A stretch of DNA of 64,000 nucleotides, from positions 1,184,018 to 1,248,017 of the forward strand of contig NZ_JACVPI010000001.1 of assembly GCF_018881965.1 (NCBI RefSeq), written 5' to 3'. A program made the translations under genes and the position numbers. Below are positions 27,324 to 36,571 of the stretch, one piece after another. The number at the start of each line of letters is the position of its first letter. Position 1 is the stretch's first letter. This DNA comes from Polynucleobacter sp. JS-Polo-80-F4. Its GTDB lineage: Bacteria > Pseudomonadota > Gammaproteobacteria > Burkholderiales > Burkholderiaceae. A model generated the notes under the pieces. It was given only the letters and a program-made list of their open reading frames with translations. It was not told the DNA's origin and did not search any database.

Positions 27324-28340
27324 ATGAAATCCGAACCTATTTCCAAGCCTTTACAGGTAAAAACGCCCAATACTTCAGCGCCTGCTGCAGTGCACCTTCA
27401 GACCATTGGTCCAGAAGAGGCTGGCCAACGCTTAGATAATTACCTATTGCGCTGGGCTAAAGGGGTTCCTAAAAGCCACGTTTACCGAATTATTCGTTCT
27501 GGAGAGGTCCGGGTTAATAAAAAGCGGGCCGAGCCAACCACCCGTCTTATTGAGGGGGATGTGGTGCGCCTTCCCCCTGTGCGGATTGCCGAGCCAGCCC
27601 AAATGGCGGCAGTCAATTCTGCCCAAACCAAGTCACGGGCCCATGGCTACTCCGACAAAATGCCCATCCTTTTTGAGGATGAAGCCCTCTTAATAGTAAA
27701 CAAGCCAACGGGTTTGGCTGTACATGGTGGCTCAGGAATCGCCCTTGGAGTCATTGAGACTCTGCGGATTACTCGTCCTGAACTCAAATTTCTGGAACTG
27801 GTTCATCGCCTAGATCGAGACACCTCAGGAGTTTTGCTACTGGCTAAAAAGCGAAGTGCTTTAGTGGAGTTGCATCGCCAAATTCGTGAAGGTCAAACCG
27901 ATAAGCGGTATTTCTTGCTTGCACATGGTGAAATTGTTCAGGGCGCGCAAACAATGCAGCTTAAATATCCTTTGCATAAATATCTTCTCCCGAATGGCGA
28001 GCGTCGCGTGAAAGTCGATCCAGATGGGTTGCCAAGCCATACCGCACTAAGAGTGACTAAAACACTTAAGCGTGAGGATGCCACTATTACTTTGGCTGAA
28101 GCGCAACTGAAGACGGGGCGCACACATCAGATTCGGGTGCATTTACTAAAGTTAGGCCACGCGATTTTGGGTGACGATAAGTATGGCTTTGAGGATCTAG
28201 ATAAAGCTATTAAATCAAAGCGCTTATATTTGCACGCTCATCTGGCGGGTTTCACTCATCCCCGCACCGGTGAGAAGATGCGGATTGAATCACCATTGCC
28301 CGCAGAATTTATCGCCATGATGAAAACCTTTGAGCAGTAA
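27324..28340 (+). CDS. rluC: 23S rRNA pseudouridine synthase RluC
   Basis: The 338-residue protein has an N-terminal S4 RNA-binding domain (GQRLDNYLLRWAKGVPKSHVYRIIRSGEVRVNKKR) and the RluA-family catalytic motif HRLDRDTSGVLLLAK around residue 168, with GRTHQIRVHL near the end. Divergent position to rne is the standard rluC arrangement, supporting RluC (positions 955, 2504, 2580 of 23S rRNA) over RluD. The ATG has AGAGAGATAAATC ahead. Residues 1-28 upstream of the S4 domain are a low-complexity extension. The HAD phosphatase gene follows at 28 bases. Confidence 0.93.
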   Translation: MKSEPISKPLQVKTPNTSAPAAVHLQTIGPEEAGQRLDNYLLRWAKGVPKSHVYRIIRSGEVRVNKKRAEPTTRLIEGDVVRLPPVRIAEPAQMAAVNSAQTKSRAHGYSDKMPILFEDEALLIVNKPTGLAVHGGSGIALGVIETLRITRPELKFLELVHRLDRDTSGVLLLAKKRSALVELHRQIREGQTDKRYFLLAHGEIVQGAQTMQLKYPLHKYLLPNGERRVKVDPDGLPSHTALRVTKTLKREDATITLAEAQLKTGRTHQIRVHLLKLGHAILGDDKYGFEDLDKAIKSKRLYLHAHLAGFTHPRTGEKMRIESPLPAEFIAMMKTFEQ

Positions 28341-28368
28341 AAAATAAGAATCAAGTAGAAACAAGACA

Positions 28369-29043
28369 ATGCCTCAAACGAATAAATCGAATCGACCGTA
28401 CGACCTCATTGTTTGGGATTGGGATGGAACTATTATGGATTCCACGCCGACAATCGTGCATTGCATTCAGCAAGCCTGCCGCGACTTGGGTTTTAAGGCG
28501 CCAGATGACACCTTGGCAAGTTCAGTCATTGGTTTGGGAATTCAGGATTCATTGCGCAGGGCGGTACCTTGGGTTGAGCCGATTCATTTTCAAAAGCTCA
28601 CCGAGCGCTTTCGCTACCACTACTTAGCAAAAGATCATGAGCTCGATTTATTTGTTGGGATCAGAGAGCTTTTACAAGAACTGCATGACCAACAGTTCCT
28701 ATTGGGTGTTGCTACAGGTAAATCTCGTGTGGGATTGGATCGCTCGCTCAAGCATCATCAAATTGGGCACCTCTTTCATGAGACGCGCACAGCAGATGAA
28801 TCTTTCTCCAAGCCACATCCAGGTATGTTGCTGGAGTTGTCAGATGTGACCCAAGTGCCGACTCGCCGCATGCTGATGATTGGTGATACAACACATGATT
28901 TGGATATGGCAGCCAATGCTGGCGTGGATGCAGTAGCGGTGACTTATGGCGCCCATCCCCCGAGTACGCTGAAGGAATCGCCATCATTGGTGCATGTTGA
29001 TGATGTAGTGCAACTTTCCCAATGGCTTAAAAGTAATTTGTAA
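28369..29043 (+). CDS. HAD-superfamily hydrolase, phosphoglycolate phosphatase-like
   Basis: The 224-residue protein has the HAD nucleophile motif VWDWDGTIMDSTP, motif II in GVATGKSRVGLDR, the motif III lysine in SFSKPHPGMLLE and the acidic motif IV in MIGDTTHDLDMAANAG. It is a soluble phosphatase of the Gph/YjjG-like group; the substrate is not fixed by sequence. It follows rluC and precedes the S49 peptidase gene with short gaps, as in other Burkholderiales, and is probably in one operon with them. Confidence 0.88.
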   Translation: MPQTNKSNRPYDLIVWDWDGTIMDSTPTIVHCIQQACRDLGFKAPDDTLASSVIGLGIQDSLRRAVPWVEPIHFQKLTERFRYHYLAKDHELDLFVGIRELLQELHDQQFLLGVATGKSRVGLDRSLKHHQIGHLFHETRTADESFSKPHPGMLLELSDVTQVPTRRMLMIGDTTHDLDMAANAGVDAVAVTYGAHPPSTLKESPSLVHVDDVVQLSQWLKSNL

Positions 29044-29072
29044 TCTGATTAGCAACGCTAAGGAATTGATAG

Positions 29073-30020
29073 ATGGAAAATAATCCAAACCCTAATTGGG
29101 AGCGCCAAGCTCTCGAGCATCTTCTCCTAGAGAATTTGAAGGAGACTCGTAAGGCACGTCGCTGGAAAGCGGTATTGCGCGTACTTACTCTGTTGGTATT
29201 GGTAGGCGCTCTCTTATCAATATTTGATTTTCATCTGCCAGGCAAAGGTATTGGGGTTGAAAAACATACCGCCTTAGTCACTCTCGAAGGGGAAATTTCC
29301 TCCAGCTCGATGGCTAATGCCATGGATATCAATTCTTCGTTGCTATCAGCATTTGAGAATGAGAATAGCGCTGGTGTTGTATTACGCATCAACAGCCCTG
29401 GAGGATCTCCAGTGCAAGCTGGCATGATTAATGATGAGATTCATCGCTTGCGCACACTCTATCCAAAGAAACCCTTTTATGTTGTAGTGGAAGATATTTG
29501 CGCATCAGGTGGTTACTACGTTGCGGTGGCTGCGGATCAAATCTTGGTTGATAAAGCTAGCCTAGTGGGATCCATTGGCGTGATCATGGAAGGCTTTGGG
29601 TTTACGGGTTTAATGGATAAGTTGGGCGTTACGCGTCGCATGATTACCTCAGGCTCTAACAAGGGCATGATGGATCCATTCAGCAAAGAAAATCCAAAGC
29701 AAGTAGAGATGGTCAAAACCATGATTGATGAGATTCATCAGCAATTTATTGCGGTGGTGAAAGAGGGTCGTGGCGATCGTTTAAAAGATGTACCAGATTT
29801 ATTTTCTGGACGCATCTGGAACGGTGAACAAGCCGTCAAGATTGGTTTGGCTGATGGTTATGGCACGGTTGACACAGTCGCGCGCGATATCTTTAAAGCG
29901 CCTGATATTCTGGACTACACCATGAAAGAAAACTTTGCCGAGCGGGTTGCTAAGCGCTTTGGTGCAGAGGCTGGTGCTGCTGCTGGTAAAGCTTTAGTGA
30001 AGACGCCTGATCTCAAGTAA
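29073..30020 (+). CDS. sppA: S49 family signal peptide peptidase
   Basis: The 315-residue protein has one N-terminal membrane anchor (residues 34-52, VLRVLTLLVLVGALLSIF) and an S49 peptidase domain: INSPGGSPVQAG near residue 107 and the nucleophile serine in ICASGGYYVAVAADQILVDK, followed by GSIGVIMEGFGF. It has the short, single-domain SppA/SohB form rather than the 67-kDa E. coli SppA. It would digest leftover signal peptides at the inner membrane facing the periplasm. No terminator is seen before the convergent methylase gene 31 bases away. Confidence 0.9.
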   Translation: MENNPNPNWERQALEHLLLENLKETRKARRWKAVLRVLTLLVLVGALLSIFDFHLPGKGIGVEKHTALVTLEGEISSSSMANAMDINSSLLSAFENENSAGVVLRINSPGGSPVQAGMINDEIHRLRTLYPKKPFYVVVEDICASGGYYVAVAADQILVDKASLVGSIGVIMEGFGFTGLMDKLGVTRRMITSGSNKGMMDPFSKENPKQVEMVKTMIDEIHQQFIAVVKEGRGDRLKDVPDLFSGRIWNGEQAVKIGLADGYGTVDTVARDIFKAPDILDYTMKENFAERVAKRFGAEAGAAAGKALVKTPDLK

Positions 30021-30051
30021 ATAAAAAAACAAAACTAGAGTAGCAACAAAT

Positions 30052-30822
30052 TTAGGCCAATAGTAGAAATACTGTTGGCCTATTTTGTAATGAGGCACAA
30101 GCGGCTTCATTCGGGTAGCGTTTGCGCCAATCCGCAATCGATAGTGTTGTGATCATTTCCGATGGCAGACTAAGGTCTACTCCAAGACAGAGCAAGCTTT
30201 GTGGCGCTAGTGAGTTGATGCAAGCCATCAGCATCGCGGTATTGCGATAGGGTGTCTCAATCCAAATTTGCGTTTGTTGTAATTTGCGAGACTCCACTTC
30301 TAATTGCTTTAGCTTGGCTGTGCGCTCATGAGTGTCATGCGGTAAGTAGCCCTGAAATGCAAAGCGTTGACCATTCAGTCCGCTTGCCATCAAGCCCAGC
30401 AAAATAGAACTAGGTCCAACCAGCGGTTTTACTTTGGCGCCCAGCTTGTGTGCGGCTAATACCAATTCTGCGCCTGGATCTGCAACACCAGGGACTCCTG
30501 CCTCAGACATTAAGCCCATATCATTGCCGGCGAGCAAAGGCTTGAGTAAATCAGCAGGTTTCACCGCATCACCGTATTTGGCATTGCGGGCGGCTCCACG
30601 CCATTCACTCATTTGCATTTCTTGAATAGTGCACACCAATGGGGAAACAGAATCGATTGCTTTTAATAGCGCCCGCGCTGTCTTGGCATCTTCAACAATC
30701 CAGTGTTTTAGCTTGGCTGATTGCGTAATCGTTTCGGATGGAAGCACCCAAGGCAATTGCTCAACGCGACCATCATCACCCAAGGTATTGGGAATTAAAT
30801 ATAGAGTGCCGAGTTTGCTCAT
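30052..30822 (-). CDS. RsmI-like tetrapyrrole-methylase-fold SAM methyltransferase
   Basis: The 256-residue protein has the two-domain fold of RsmI: LYLIPNTLGD at the start, MGLMSEAGVPGVADPGAELVLAAH near residue 105, VKPLVGPSSILLGLMASGLNGQRFAFQGYLPH and IWIETPYRN. RsmI proper reads TPIGNL and DAGTPLISDPG at those places, so this is a paralogue rather than RsmI itself; its target is unknown. It lies 26 bases downstream of the maf gene on the same strand. Confidence 0.82.
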   Translation of the reverse strand: MSKLGTLYLIPNTLGDDGRVEQLPWVLPSETITQSAKLKHWIVEDAKTARALLKAIDSVSPLVCTIQEMQMSEWRGAARNAKYGDAVKPADLLKPLLAGNDMGLMSEAGVPGVADPGAELVLAAHKLGAKVKPLVGPSSILLGLMASGLNGQRFAFQGYLPHDTHERTAKLKQLEVESRKLQQTQIWIETPYRNTAMLMACINSLAPQSLLCLGVDLSLPSEMITTLSIADWRKRYPNEAACASLQNRPTVFLLLA

Positions 30823-30848
30823 AGAGAACTTCTTTTATTTTTTATTAC

Positions 30849-31445
30849 TTAGTTTTTTGATGGAATTACAAAACCGGCATCACGCAGTAAGCCTGTTAAT
30901 GCAATGAGCGGTAAACCAATTAAAGCGGTTGGATCATCACTCTTGATTGACTCTAGCAGGCTGATGCCAAGACCTTCCGACTTAGCGCTACCAGCGCAAT
31001 CGTAAGGTTCCTCAGTAAGTAAATAGGCCTCTAGAACGTTATCTGGCAGTTTACGAAAGGTCACTTCGGTTGGAATGCAAACGGTAGTCTGGGTGTCGCC
31101 CCTCATCAAACACAGCGCTGTTTGAAAAGTCACTACTTGACCGCGCATAAGTTGTAGCTGTGCCAATGCTCTTTCAAAATTACCGGGCTTACCAATCGCT
31201 GCACCACACAGATCGGCAACTTGATCGGAGCCAATTACCCAAGCATCTGGGTATTGTTTAGCAACTGCTGCTGCTTTAGCTTGAGCAAGTCGAAGTGCTA
31301 AATCGAGTGTGCTTTCTCCGGTGAGTGGTGTCTCATCTACATTTGGTGAAATGACTTCAAAAGGAATGCGTAGACGCTCTAAAAGCTCACGGCGATATTT
31401 GGATGTAGATCCTAGGATAAGGGGTGGGTTTTGGAAACTACTCAT
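30849..31445 (-). CDS. Maf-family nucleoside triphosphate pyrophosphatase (YceF type)
   Basis: The protein has the Maf signature LILGSTSKYRRELLERL, ISPNVDET, the catalytic aspartate region VIGSDQVADLCG and the C-terminal LLESIKSDDPTALIGLPL typical of YceF. YceF acts on m7GTP and similar modified nucleotides. I choose ATG at 31445 (198 residues), since the 10 extra residues from 31475 are not family-like. It is divergent from yceD, the neighbour seen in many betaproteobacteria, and followed by the RsmI-like gene. Confidence 0.92.
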   Translation of the reverse strand: MSSFQNPPLILGSTSKYRRELLERLRIPFEVISPNVDETPLTGESTLDLALRLAQAKAAAVAKQYPDAWVIGSDQVADLCGAAIGKPGNFERALAQLQLMRGQVVTFQTALCLMRGDTQTTVCIPTEVTFRKLPDNVLEAYLLTEEPYDCAGSAKSEGLGISLLESIKSDDPTALIGLPLIALTGLLRDAGFVIPSKN

Positions 31446-31488
31446 TCTGTTCTGTGCTTTCTGGTGCGGCTTCATTTAGACTGATGAC

Positions 31489-32064
31489 ATGAATCGTAAT
31501 CAAGTTTTACCTCAAGTCGAGCTATCTGCCGAGCCAAGTGCCTTAAAAAGGGTAGATTTTTGTGCCCCTCAATCTTATGAAGGCGCTGGTTTTTTAAGTA
31601 TGTCAGATATGCCAAGATTGGCTGAGGAGGCTTCAACAGTCAATCCAGCTGATGGCTTCAATTGGTCAGTGAGGACCCATTTTGAGGATTCCCCAGGCAG
31701 TGAGCCCCACCAAATTCTGGAATTGGGCCTAAAAGGACGTCTGCACCTGGTCTGTCAGCGCTGTTTACAAGATTGCGCAGTGGATTTGGACGAAAAGCGT
31801 CGATTTGTTCTGGTTCTGACGGATTCTGAGGCTGATGAATACCCGGTTGAGGATGAAGAGCAAGAGCCTTTGGTGGTAAATCAGCATTTCAACCTTCTGG
31901 AAACCATTGAGGATGAGGTTTTGTTGTCACTGCCCCTTATTCCAAAGCATCCTGATGGGTTTTGTGAGCCCCATGCCTCTACCTTTGCGGATGAGGGTGA
32001 AGAAGGGGTGTCAAATGAGCGCGAAAATCCCTTTAACATATTGAAAAATATGAAGAAAAACTGA
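31489..32064 (+). CDS. yceD: YceD family protein (DUF177), linked to 23S rRNA accumulation
   Basis: The 191-residue protein has the DUF177 cysteine motif LVCQRCLQDCAVDLD around residue 85 and an acidic stretch (SEADEYPVEDEEQEP) before the final NLLETIEDEVLLSLPLIPKH. YceD in E. coli and its plant relative affect 23S rRNA accumulation. It is always found directly upstream of rpmF, as here (105 bases). The C-terminus ends with ENPFNILKNMKKN, the usual PFAVLKGLK-type ending. Confidence 0.92.
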   Translation: MNRNQVLPQVELSAEPSALKRVDFCAPQSYEGAGFLSMSDMPRLAEEASTVNPADGFNWSVRTHFEDSPGSEPHQILELGLKGRLHLVCQRCLQDCAVDLDEKRRFVLVLTDSEADEYPVEDEEQEPLVVNQHFNLLETIEDEVLLSLPLIPKHPDGFCEPHASTFADEGEEGVSNERENPFNILKNMKKN

Positions 32065-32169
32065 ATTTAGGGGTCTTGTATCAGATGTTGTTTTGAGTAC
32101 CTTTTGTCAATAAATCAAGCATTTAGGCGCATTTCCATGCTAGAATATCGCCTTGCTTAGGAGTTCAAT

Positions 32170-32349
32170 ATGGCCGTTCAACAAAACAAAAAATCACCTT
32201 CCAAACGTGGCATGCACCGTGCGCACGACTTCTTGACCGCACCTGCTACGGCTGTTGAAGCCACAACTGGTGAGGCTCATTTGCGCCACCACATTTCACC
32301 TAACGGCTACTATCGTGGTCGTAAAGTTGTTAAAACCAAAAACGACTAA
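32170..32349 (+). CDS. rpmF: 50S ribosomal protein L32
   Basis: This 59-residue gene begins at ATG 32170 behind TTAGGAGTTCAAT and reads [21 protein letters not shown]..., ending KVVKTKND. It is the ribosomal protein L32. The zinc-ribbon cysteines found in many L32 proteins are replaced ([19 protein letters not shown]), so this is the zinc-independent form common in betaproteobacteria. It sits between yceD and plsX; a terminator-like hairpin follows at 32371-32399. Confidence 0.96.
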   Translation: MAVQQNKKSPSKRGMHRAHDFLTAPATAVEATTGEAHLRHHISPNGYYRGRKVVKTKND

Positions 32350-32370
32350 TTTTTTAGTCTAAACAGATAG

Positions 32371-32399
32371 AAGCGGCTCCAGTAAAAGCCGCTTTTTTC
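32371..32399 (+). terminator. Intrinsic terminator between rpmF and plsX
   Basis: An 8-bp GC-rich stem (32371-32378 with 32387-32394) with an 8-base loop is followed by TTTTTT. It lies 22 bases after rpmF and 34 bases before the plsX start, so it should separate abundant L32 mRNA from the fatty acid genes, with partial read-through likely. Confidence 0.8.
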
Positions 32400-32432
32400 T
32401 TGGATAAATCAATTGCAGCAATCAATGAGCTT

Positions 32433-33446
32433 ATGAGCGTTACTCTCGCTATTGATGCCATGGGCGGAGATCATGGAGTCGTCGTGACGGTTCCAGCTGC
32501 CTGCGATTTTTTAGAAAAACATTCTGATGTGAGGATTGCCCTTGTCGGCGATCCCGATTTAATCAAGCAAGCCTTGAGTAAATCTCCTAAAGCTCCTATG
32601 GAGCGCATTCATATTATTCCCGCTAGTGAAGTTGTCTTGATGGATGATCCTATCGAGGTTGCCTTACGTCGCAAAAAAGATTCTTCCATGCGTGTTGCCA
32701 TCGAACAAGTGAAAGAGGGTACTGCTGATGCCGTGATCTCTTCTGGCAATACTGGCGCGCTCATGGCGATTTCTCGCTATATCCTGAAAACACTTGATGG
32801 CGTTGATCGTCCTGCGATTGCTGCCGCTATTCCCAATGAACTTGGGCTCGGCACAACCATGTTAGATCTTGGGGCTAATGCCGACTGTGAGCCTATGCAC
32901 TTAGTCCAGTTTGCCGAAATGGCTAACGTGATGGTGCAAGTGGTGGATGGCAAACAAAACCCCTCAATTGGCCTTCTTAATATTGGCGAAGAAGTGATCA
33001 AGGGTAATCAGGTAGTGAAGCAAACTGGCGAACTACTTCGTCAAACCGCTTTAAATTTTTACGGCAACGTAGAAGGCAATGATATTTTCAAAGGCACTAC
33101 GGATATTGTGGTGTGCGATGGTTTTGTTGGTAACGCTGTCCTGAAAGGCAGCGAAGGTTTGGCAAAAATGATGAGCGGATTGATTCGCCAAGAATTTAAT
33201 CGCTCATGGCTTACCAAGTTAATGGCAATTTGCGCTATGGTGCCATTGCTGAGAGTTCGTAAGCGCGTTGACCATCGTCGTTATAACGGCGCGGTATTGT
33301 TAGGTTTGCGTGGTTGTGTGATTAAGAGTCATGGTTCTGCTGATCGCTTTGCCTTTGGCTTTGCTTTAGATCGCGCCTATGAAGCAGCTAAGAACCGCAT
33401 GGTAGAGCGTATTGCTGCAGCATTTGTGGTGGAGACAAAAGAATGA
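32433..33446 (+). CDS. plsX: Phosphate acyltransferase PlsX
   Basis: The protein has the PlsX signature [20 protein letters not shown] at the start, [17 protein letters not shown] and [15 protein letters not shown], then [16 protein letters not shown] near residue 230. It converts acyl-ACP to acyl-phosphate for phospholipid synthesis. ATG at 32433 (337 residues, [12 protein letters not shown]) is chosen, as an upstream in-frame TTG at 32400 falls within the terminator. Its stop overlaps the fabH start by ATGA. Confidence 0.96.
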   Translation: MSVTLAIDAMGGDHGVVVTVPAACDFLEKHSDVRIALVGDPDLIKQALSKSPKAPMERIHIIPASEVVLMDDPIEVALRRKKDSSMRVAIEQVKEGTADAVISSGNTGALMAISRYILKTLDGVDRPAIAAAIPNELGLGTTMLDLGANADCEPMHLVQFAEMANVMVQVVDGKQNPSIGLLNIGEEVIKGNQVVKQTGELLRQTALNFYGNVEGNDIFKGTTDIVVCDGFVGNAVLKGSEGLAKMMSGLIRQEFNRSWLTKLMAICAMVPLLRVRKRVDHRRYNGAVLLGLRGCVIKSHGSADRFAFGFALDRAYEAAKNRMVERIAAAFVVETKE

Positions 33447-34429
33447 GTATTTTCGCAAGAGTAGCCGGCACTGGAAGTTATCTTCCCGAGTTGCGCCTAA
33501 CCAACCAGGATTTAGTTGAGCGTCTTGCCAAAACTGGCTTAGAGACCAGCGATGAGTGGATTAAAACGCGTAGTGGTATTTCTGCACGCCATTTTGCGGC
33601 TGAGAATGAACTTACTAGCGATCTAGCGGTGAAGGCTTCACAAGCTGCATTAGATAGCGCAGGCATTACCTCTGAAGATTTAGATCTGATTATTTTGGCT
33701 ACGTCTACGCCAGACCATTTAGGTGGCTTTCCAAGTACGGCCTGTGTAGTGCAAGACAAATTGGGCGCACATACTGCTTGCGCAGCTTTTGACGTGCAGG
33801 CAGTTTGCGCCGGCTTTACCTATGCACTCGCCATTGCAGATGCGTTTATTCGTTCTGGTTCATACAAAAAAGTATTGGTGATTGGTGCTGAGACCTTCTC
33901 ACGCATTCTCAATTTTCAAGATCGCGGAACTTGTGTATTGTTTGGTGATGGTGCTGGAGCTGTCGTACTAGAGGCCTCTAAAGAGGCTGGTATTTTGTCT
34001 ACAGCACTTCATGCTGATGGTAGTCAGCGCGACATTTTGTGTGTTCCTGGGCGCGCTGGTAATGGGGAAGTGCATGGCTCTCCATTCATGACCATGGATG
34101 GTCCAGCGGTTTTCAAGTTGGCCGTGAAGGTCTTGGAACAAGTGGCTCACGAAGCACTTGAAAAAGCCAATCTCAAGGCCGAGCAAATTGATTGGTTAGT
34201 GCCGCATCAAGCCAATATTCGCATCATGGAAGGCACAGCCAAGAAAATGGGCATGTCGATGGATAAGGTCATTGTTACCGTGCATGAGCATGGCAATACC
34301 TCTGCCGCTTCCATTCCATTGGCATTAGATTCTGGTGTGCGCTCTGGGCAGATCAAGCGTGGTCAACATCTTTTATTAGAAGGTGTTGGCGGTGGCTTTG
34401 CTTGGGGCGCGGTTGCCATTAAATACTAA
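33443..34429 (+). CDS. fabH: 3-oxoacyl-ACP synthase III (FabH)
   Basis: The 328-residue protein has the thiolase-fold KAS III residues: Cys in [14 protein letters not shown] near residue 120, His in [13 protein letters not shown] and Asn in [15 protein letters not shown]. It starts fatty acid synthesis by joining acetyl-CoA and malonyl-ACP. The start overlaps plsX by 4 bases. Length and ending ([13 protein letters not shown]) are standard. The fabD gene follows at 59 bases. Confidence 0.97.
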   Translation: MSIFARVAGTGSYLPELRLTNQDLVERLAKTGLETSDEWIKTRSGISARHFAAENELTSDLAVKASQAALDSAGITSEDLDLIILATSTPDHLGGFPSTACVVQDKLGAHTACAAFDVQAVCAGFTYALAIADAFIRSGSYKKVLVIGAETFSRILNFQDRGTCVLFGDGAGAVVLEASKEAGILSTALHADGSQRDILCVPGRAGNGEVHGSPFMTMDGPAVFKLAVKVLEQVAHEALEKANLKAEQIDWLVPHQANIRIMEGTAKKMGMSMDKVIVTVHEHGNTSAASIPLALDSGVRSGQIKRGQHLLLEGVGGGFAWGAVAIKY

Positions 34430-34488
34430 GAACAGTTCACCTTTTATTTACCCATCTCTTTAATTTCTTTTATTAGCGAATTAATCAC

Positions 34489-35424
34489 ATGACATTTGCA
34501 TTCGTATTCCCAGGTCAAGGTTCTCAATCTGTCGGCATGCTCAACTCTATTTCTGAGCGTCCAGAGGTGCGTGCAACATTGCAAGAGGCTTCCGAAGCCC
34601 TGGGTGAAGATATTGCAAAGCTGATTGCTGAAGGCCCTGCAGAGGCTTTGTCATTAACTACCAACACGCAACCCGTGATGTTGACTGCTGGTGTGGCTTT
34701 TTATCGAGCCTGGTTGGCTGCGGGTGGTCCCGCTCCTACGGTGATGGCTGGTCATAGTCTTGGTGAGTACTCTGCATTGGTGGCTTCTGGCGTAATTGCT
34801 TTTAAGGATGCAGTGCCCTTAGTGCGTTTCCGTGCTGAAGCGATGCAAAGTGCGGTACCTGTTGGCACTGGTGGCATGGCAGCTATTTTGGGTTTGGATG
34901 ATGCAACAGTAATTCAGGTTTGTGCTGAAGCGAGTGCAGTATCTGGTGGCGTTGTAGAGGCCGTGAATTTCAATGCCCCTGGTCAAGTGGTGATTGCAGG
35001 TGCTAGTGATGCTGTTACTAAAGCATGTGAGTTGTTGAAAGCCGCTGGCGCAAAACGCGCATTGCCATTGCCGGTGTCCGCACCGTTCCACTCCTCTTTA
35101 TTGCAACCCGCTTCCGAGAAACTCAAGGGCTACTTGGCGAATATTGAATTTAAAGTTCCTAGCATTTCTGTTATCAATAACGTGGATGTTGAAATCTTGA
35201 ATGACCCAGCAGCTATTAAAGATGCATTGGTGCGTCAGGCTGCTAAACCGGTGCGTTGGCAAGAAACTATTCAGGCCATGGCTGGGCAAGGCGTTACTCA
35301 AGTAGTGGAGTGTGGACCTGGCAAAGTATTGGCAGGCCTTACTAAGCGCATTAATGATCAAGTTACCGGCGTGCCAGTATTTGACGAAGCTAGCTTGAAT
35401 GAAGTGCTGGCTAGCTTGAAATAA
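34489..35424 (+). CDS. fabD: Malonyl-CoA:ACP transacylase (FabD)
   Basis: The 311-residue protein begins FAFVFPGQGSQSVGM and has the catalytic serine in MAGHSLGEYSALV near residue 90, arginine in LVRFRAEAMQ, and histidine in PVSAPFHSSLLQPA. It loads malonate from malonyl-CoA on ACP. It stands in the standard fabH-fabD-fabG order with about 40-60 bases between genes. Confidence 0.97.
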   Translation: MTFAFVFPGQGSQSVGMLNSISERPEVRATLQEASEALGEDIAKLIAEGPAEALSLTTNTQPVMLTAGVAFYRAWLAAGGPAPTVMAGHSLGEYSALVASGVIAFKDAVPLVRFRAEAMQSAVPVGTGGMAAILGLDDATVIQVCAEASAVSGGVVEAVNFNAPGQVVIAGASDAVTKACELLKAAGAKRALPLPVSAPFHSSLLQPASEKLKGYLANIEFKVPSISVINNVDVEILNDPAAIKDALVRQAAKPVRWQETIQAMAGQGVTQVVECGPGKVLAGLTKRINDQVTGVPVFDEASLNEVLASLK

Positions 35425-35465
35425 AATCAAGATACATAAAATATAGAAAATAGCGGAAGACAAAT

Positions 35466-36209
35466 ATGAATCTCGACTTAAGCGGACAAATTGCCTTAGT
35501 AACTGGTGCCTCACGTGGCATCGGTCAAGCAATTGCAGATGAGTTAGTGAAGTGTGGCGCCAAGGTGATTGGTACTGCTACATCCGAGAGTGGCGCAAAA
35601 GCCATTGATGATCGCTTGAACACCTCGGGCGGTGCAGGCAAAGTATTAAATGTCACCGCACCAAATGCGTGTGAAGAAATCATTGATTTGATTGTGAAAG
35701 AATACGGTGGCATCAATATTTTGGTGAATAACGCTGGCATTACTCGCGATAACTTGTCCATGCGCATGAAGTCTGAAGAGTGGACTGATGTGATTGACAC
35801 CAACTTAAGCTCTGTATTCCGTCTTTCTCAAGCGGTGATGCGTCCAATGATGAAGGCTCGCAGTGGCCGCATTATCAATATCACTTCTATTGTTGGTCAT
35901 ATGGGTAACCCTGGCCAGGCAAATTACGCTGCTGCTAAAGCAGGCGTTTCAGGGATGACTCGTGCCTTAGCCCGTGAAATCGGCAGCCGTAATATCACCG
36001 TGAATTGTGTTGCTCCTGGATTTATTGATACCGATATGACCCGCGCTTTGAGCGAAGAGCAACAAAATGCCCTAAAAGTGAACATTCCTTTAGCGCGTTT
36101 AGGTAGCCCTGAAGATGTAGCCCAGGCAGTGGCGTTTTTGGCCTCTCCAGCAGCTGGTTACATTACGGGTAATACCCTACACGTCAATGGCGGACTCTAT
36201 TTAGCCTAA
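35466..36209 (+). CDS. fabG: 3-oxoacyl-ACP reductase (FabG)
   Basis: The 247-residue SDR protein has NADP motif VTGASRGIGQAIADEL, NNAGITRDNLSMRMK, the catalytic serine in NITSIVGHMGNPGQ, and Tyr-x3-Lys in NYAAAKAGVSGMTRALARE, all FabG hallmarks. It reduces 3-ketoacyl-ACP with NADPH. It ends about 100 bases before acpP, in which a promoter for acpP is possible. Confidence 0.97.
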   Translation: MNLDLSGQIALVTGASRGIGQAIADELVKCGAKVIGTATSESGAKAIDDRLNTSGGAGKVLNVTAPNACEEIIDLIVKEYGGINILVNNAGITRDNLSMRMKSEEWTDVIDTNLSSVFRLSQAVMRPMMKARSGRIINITSIVGHMGNPGQANYAAAKAGVSGMTRALAREIGSRNITVNCVAPGFIDTDMTRALSEEQQNALKVNIPLARLGSPEDVAQAVAFLASPAAGYITGNTLHVNGGLYLA

Positions 36210-36244
36210 CGGCAAAGCAAGGATTTGGTCATTTTTAGGCGAAT

Positions 36245-36275
36245 TTGCTAATTCGGTCCGCCAAACTGATAAAAT
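36245..36275 (+). promoter_or_regulatory. Possible acpP promoter
   Basis: TTGCTA at 36245-36250 and TAAAAT at 36270-36275 are 19 bases apart, slightly long but plausible, about 36 bases ahead of the acpP start. acpP commonly has its own promoter because ACP is needed in excess. Confidence 0.35.
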
Positions 36276-36310
36276 CCTCTCATCGTTTTTTACAACCCCT
36301 GGGGAAATTA

Positions 36311-36550
36311 ATGGACAACATCGAACAACGCGTTAAGAAAATCGTCGCTGAGCAATTAGGCGTCGCAGAAGGAGATATCAAGAATGAATCTTCTTTCGTG
36401 AACGACTTGGGCGCTGACTCTCTTGACACTGTTGAGCTGGTTATGGCTTTGGAAGATGAATTCGGAATCGAAATTCCTGATGAGGAAGCTGAAAAGATCA
36501 CTACAGTTCAGCTCGCAATCGACTTCGCCACATCAAAAGCTCAGGGTTAA
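36311..36550 (+). CDS. acpP: Acyl carrier protein
   Basis: The 79-residue acidic protein has the phosphopantetheine serine in [19 protein letters not shown] (Ser38 with the initiator Met counted) and the usual [12 protein letters not shown] helix 3. The start is ATG at 36311 ([12 protein letters not shown]), behind TGGGGAAATTA; an upstream frame extension to 36245 has no family support. It carries growing acyl chains; acpS, whose product activates it, is in the same window at 45327. Confidence 0.98.
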   Translation: MDNIEQRVKKIVAEQLGVAEGDIKNESSFVNDLGADSLDTVELVMALEDEFGIEIPDEEAEKITTVQLAIDFATSKAQG

Positions 36551-36571
36551 TTCCCTAGCCTAGGTATTATT

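Noticed and set aside
27227-27439. Plus-strand frame overlapping the start of rluC
   Set aside because: No family-like sequence; most of it lies in the rne promoter and the rluC 5' end in another frame.
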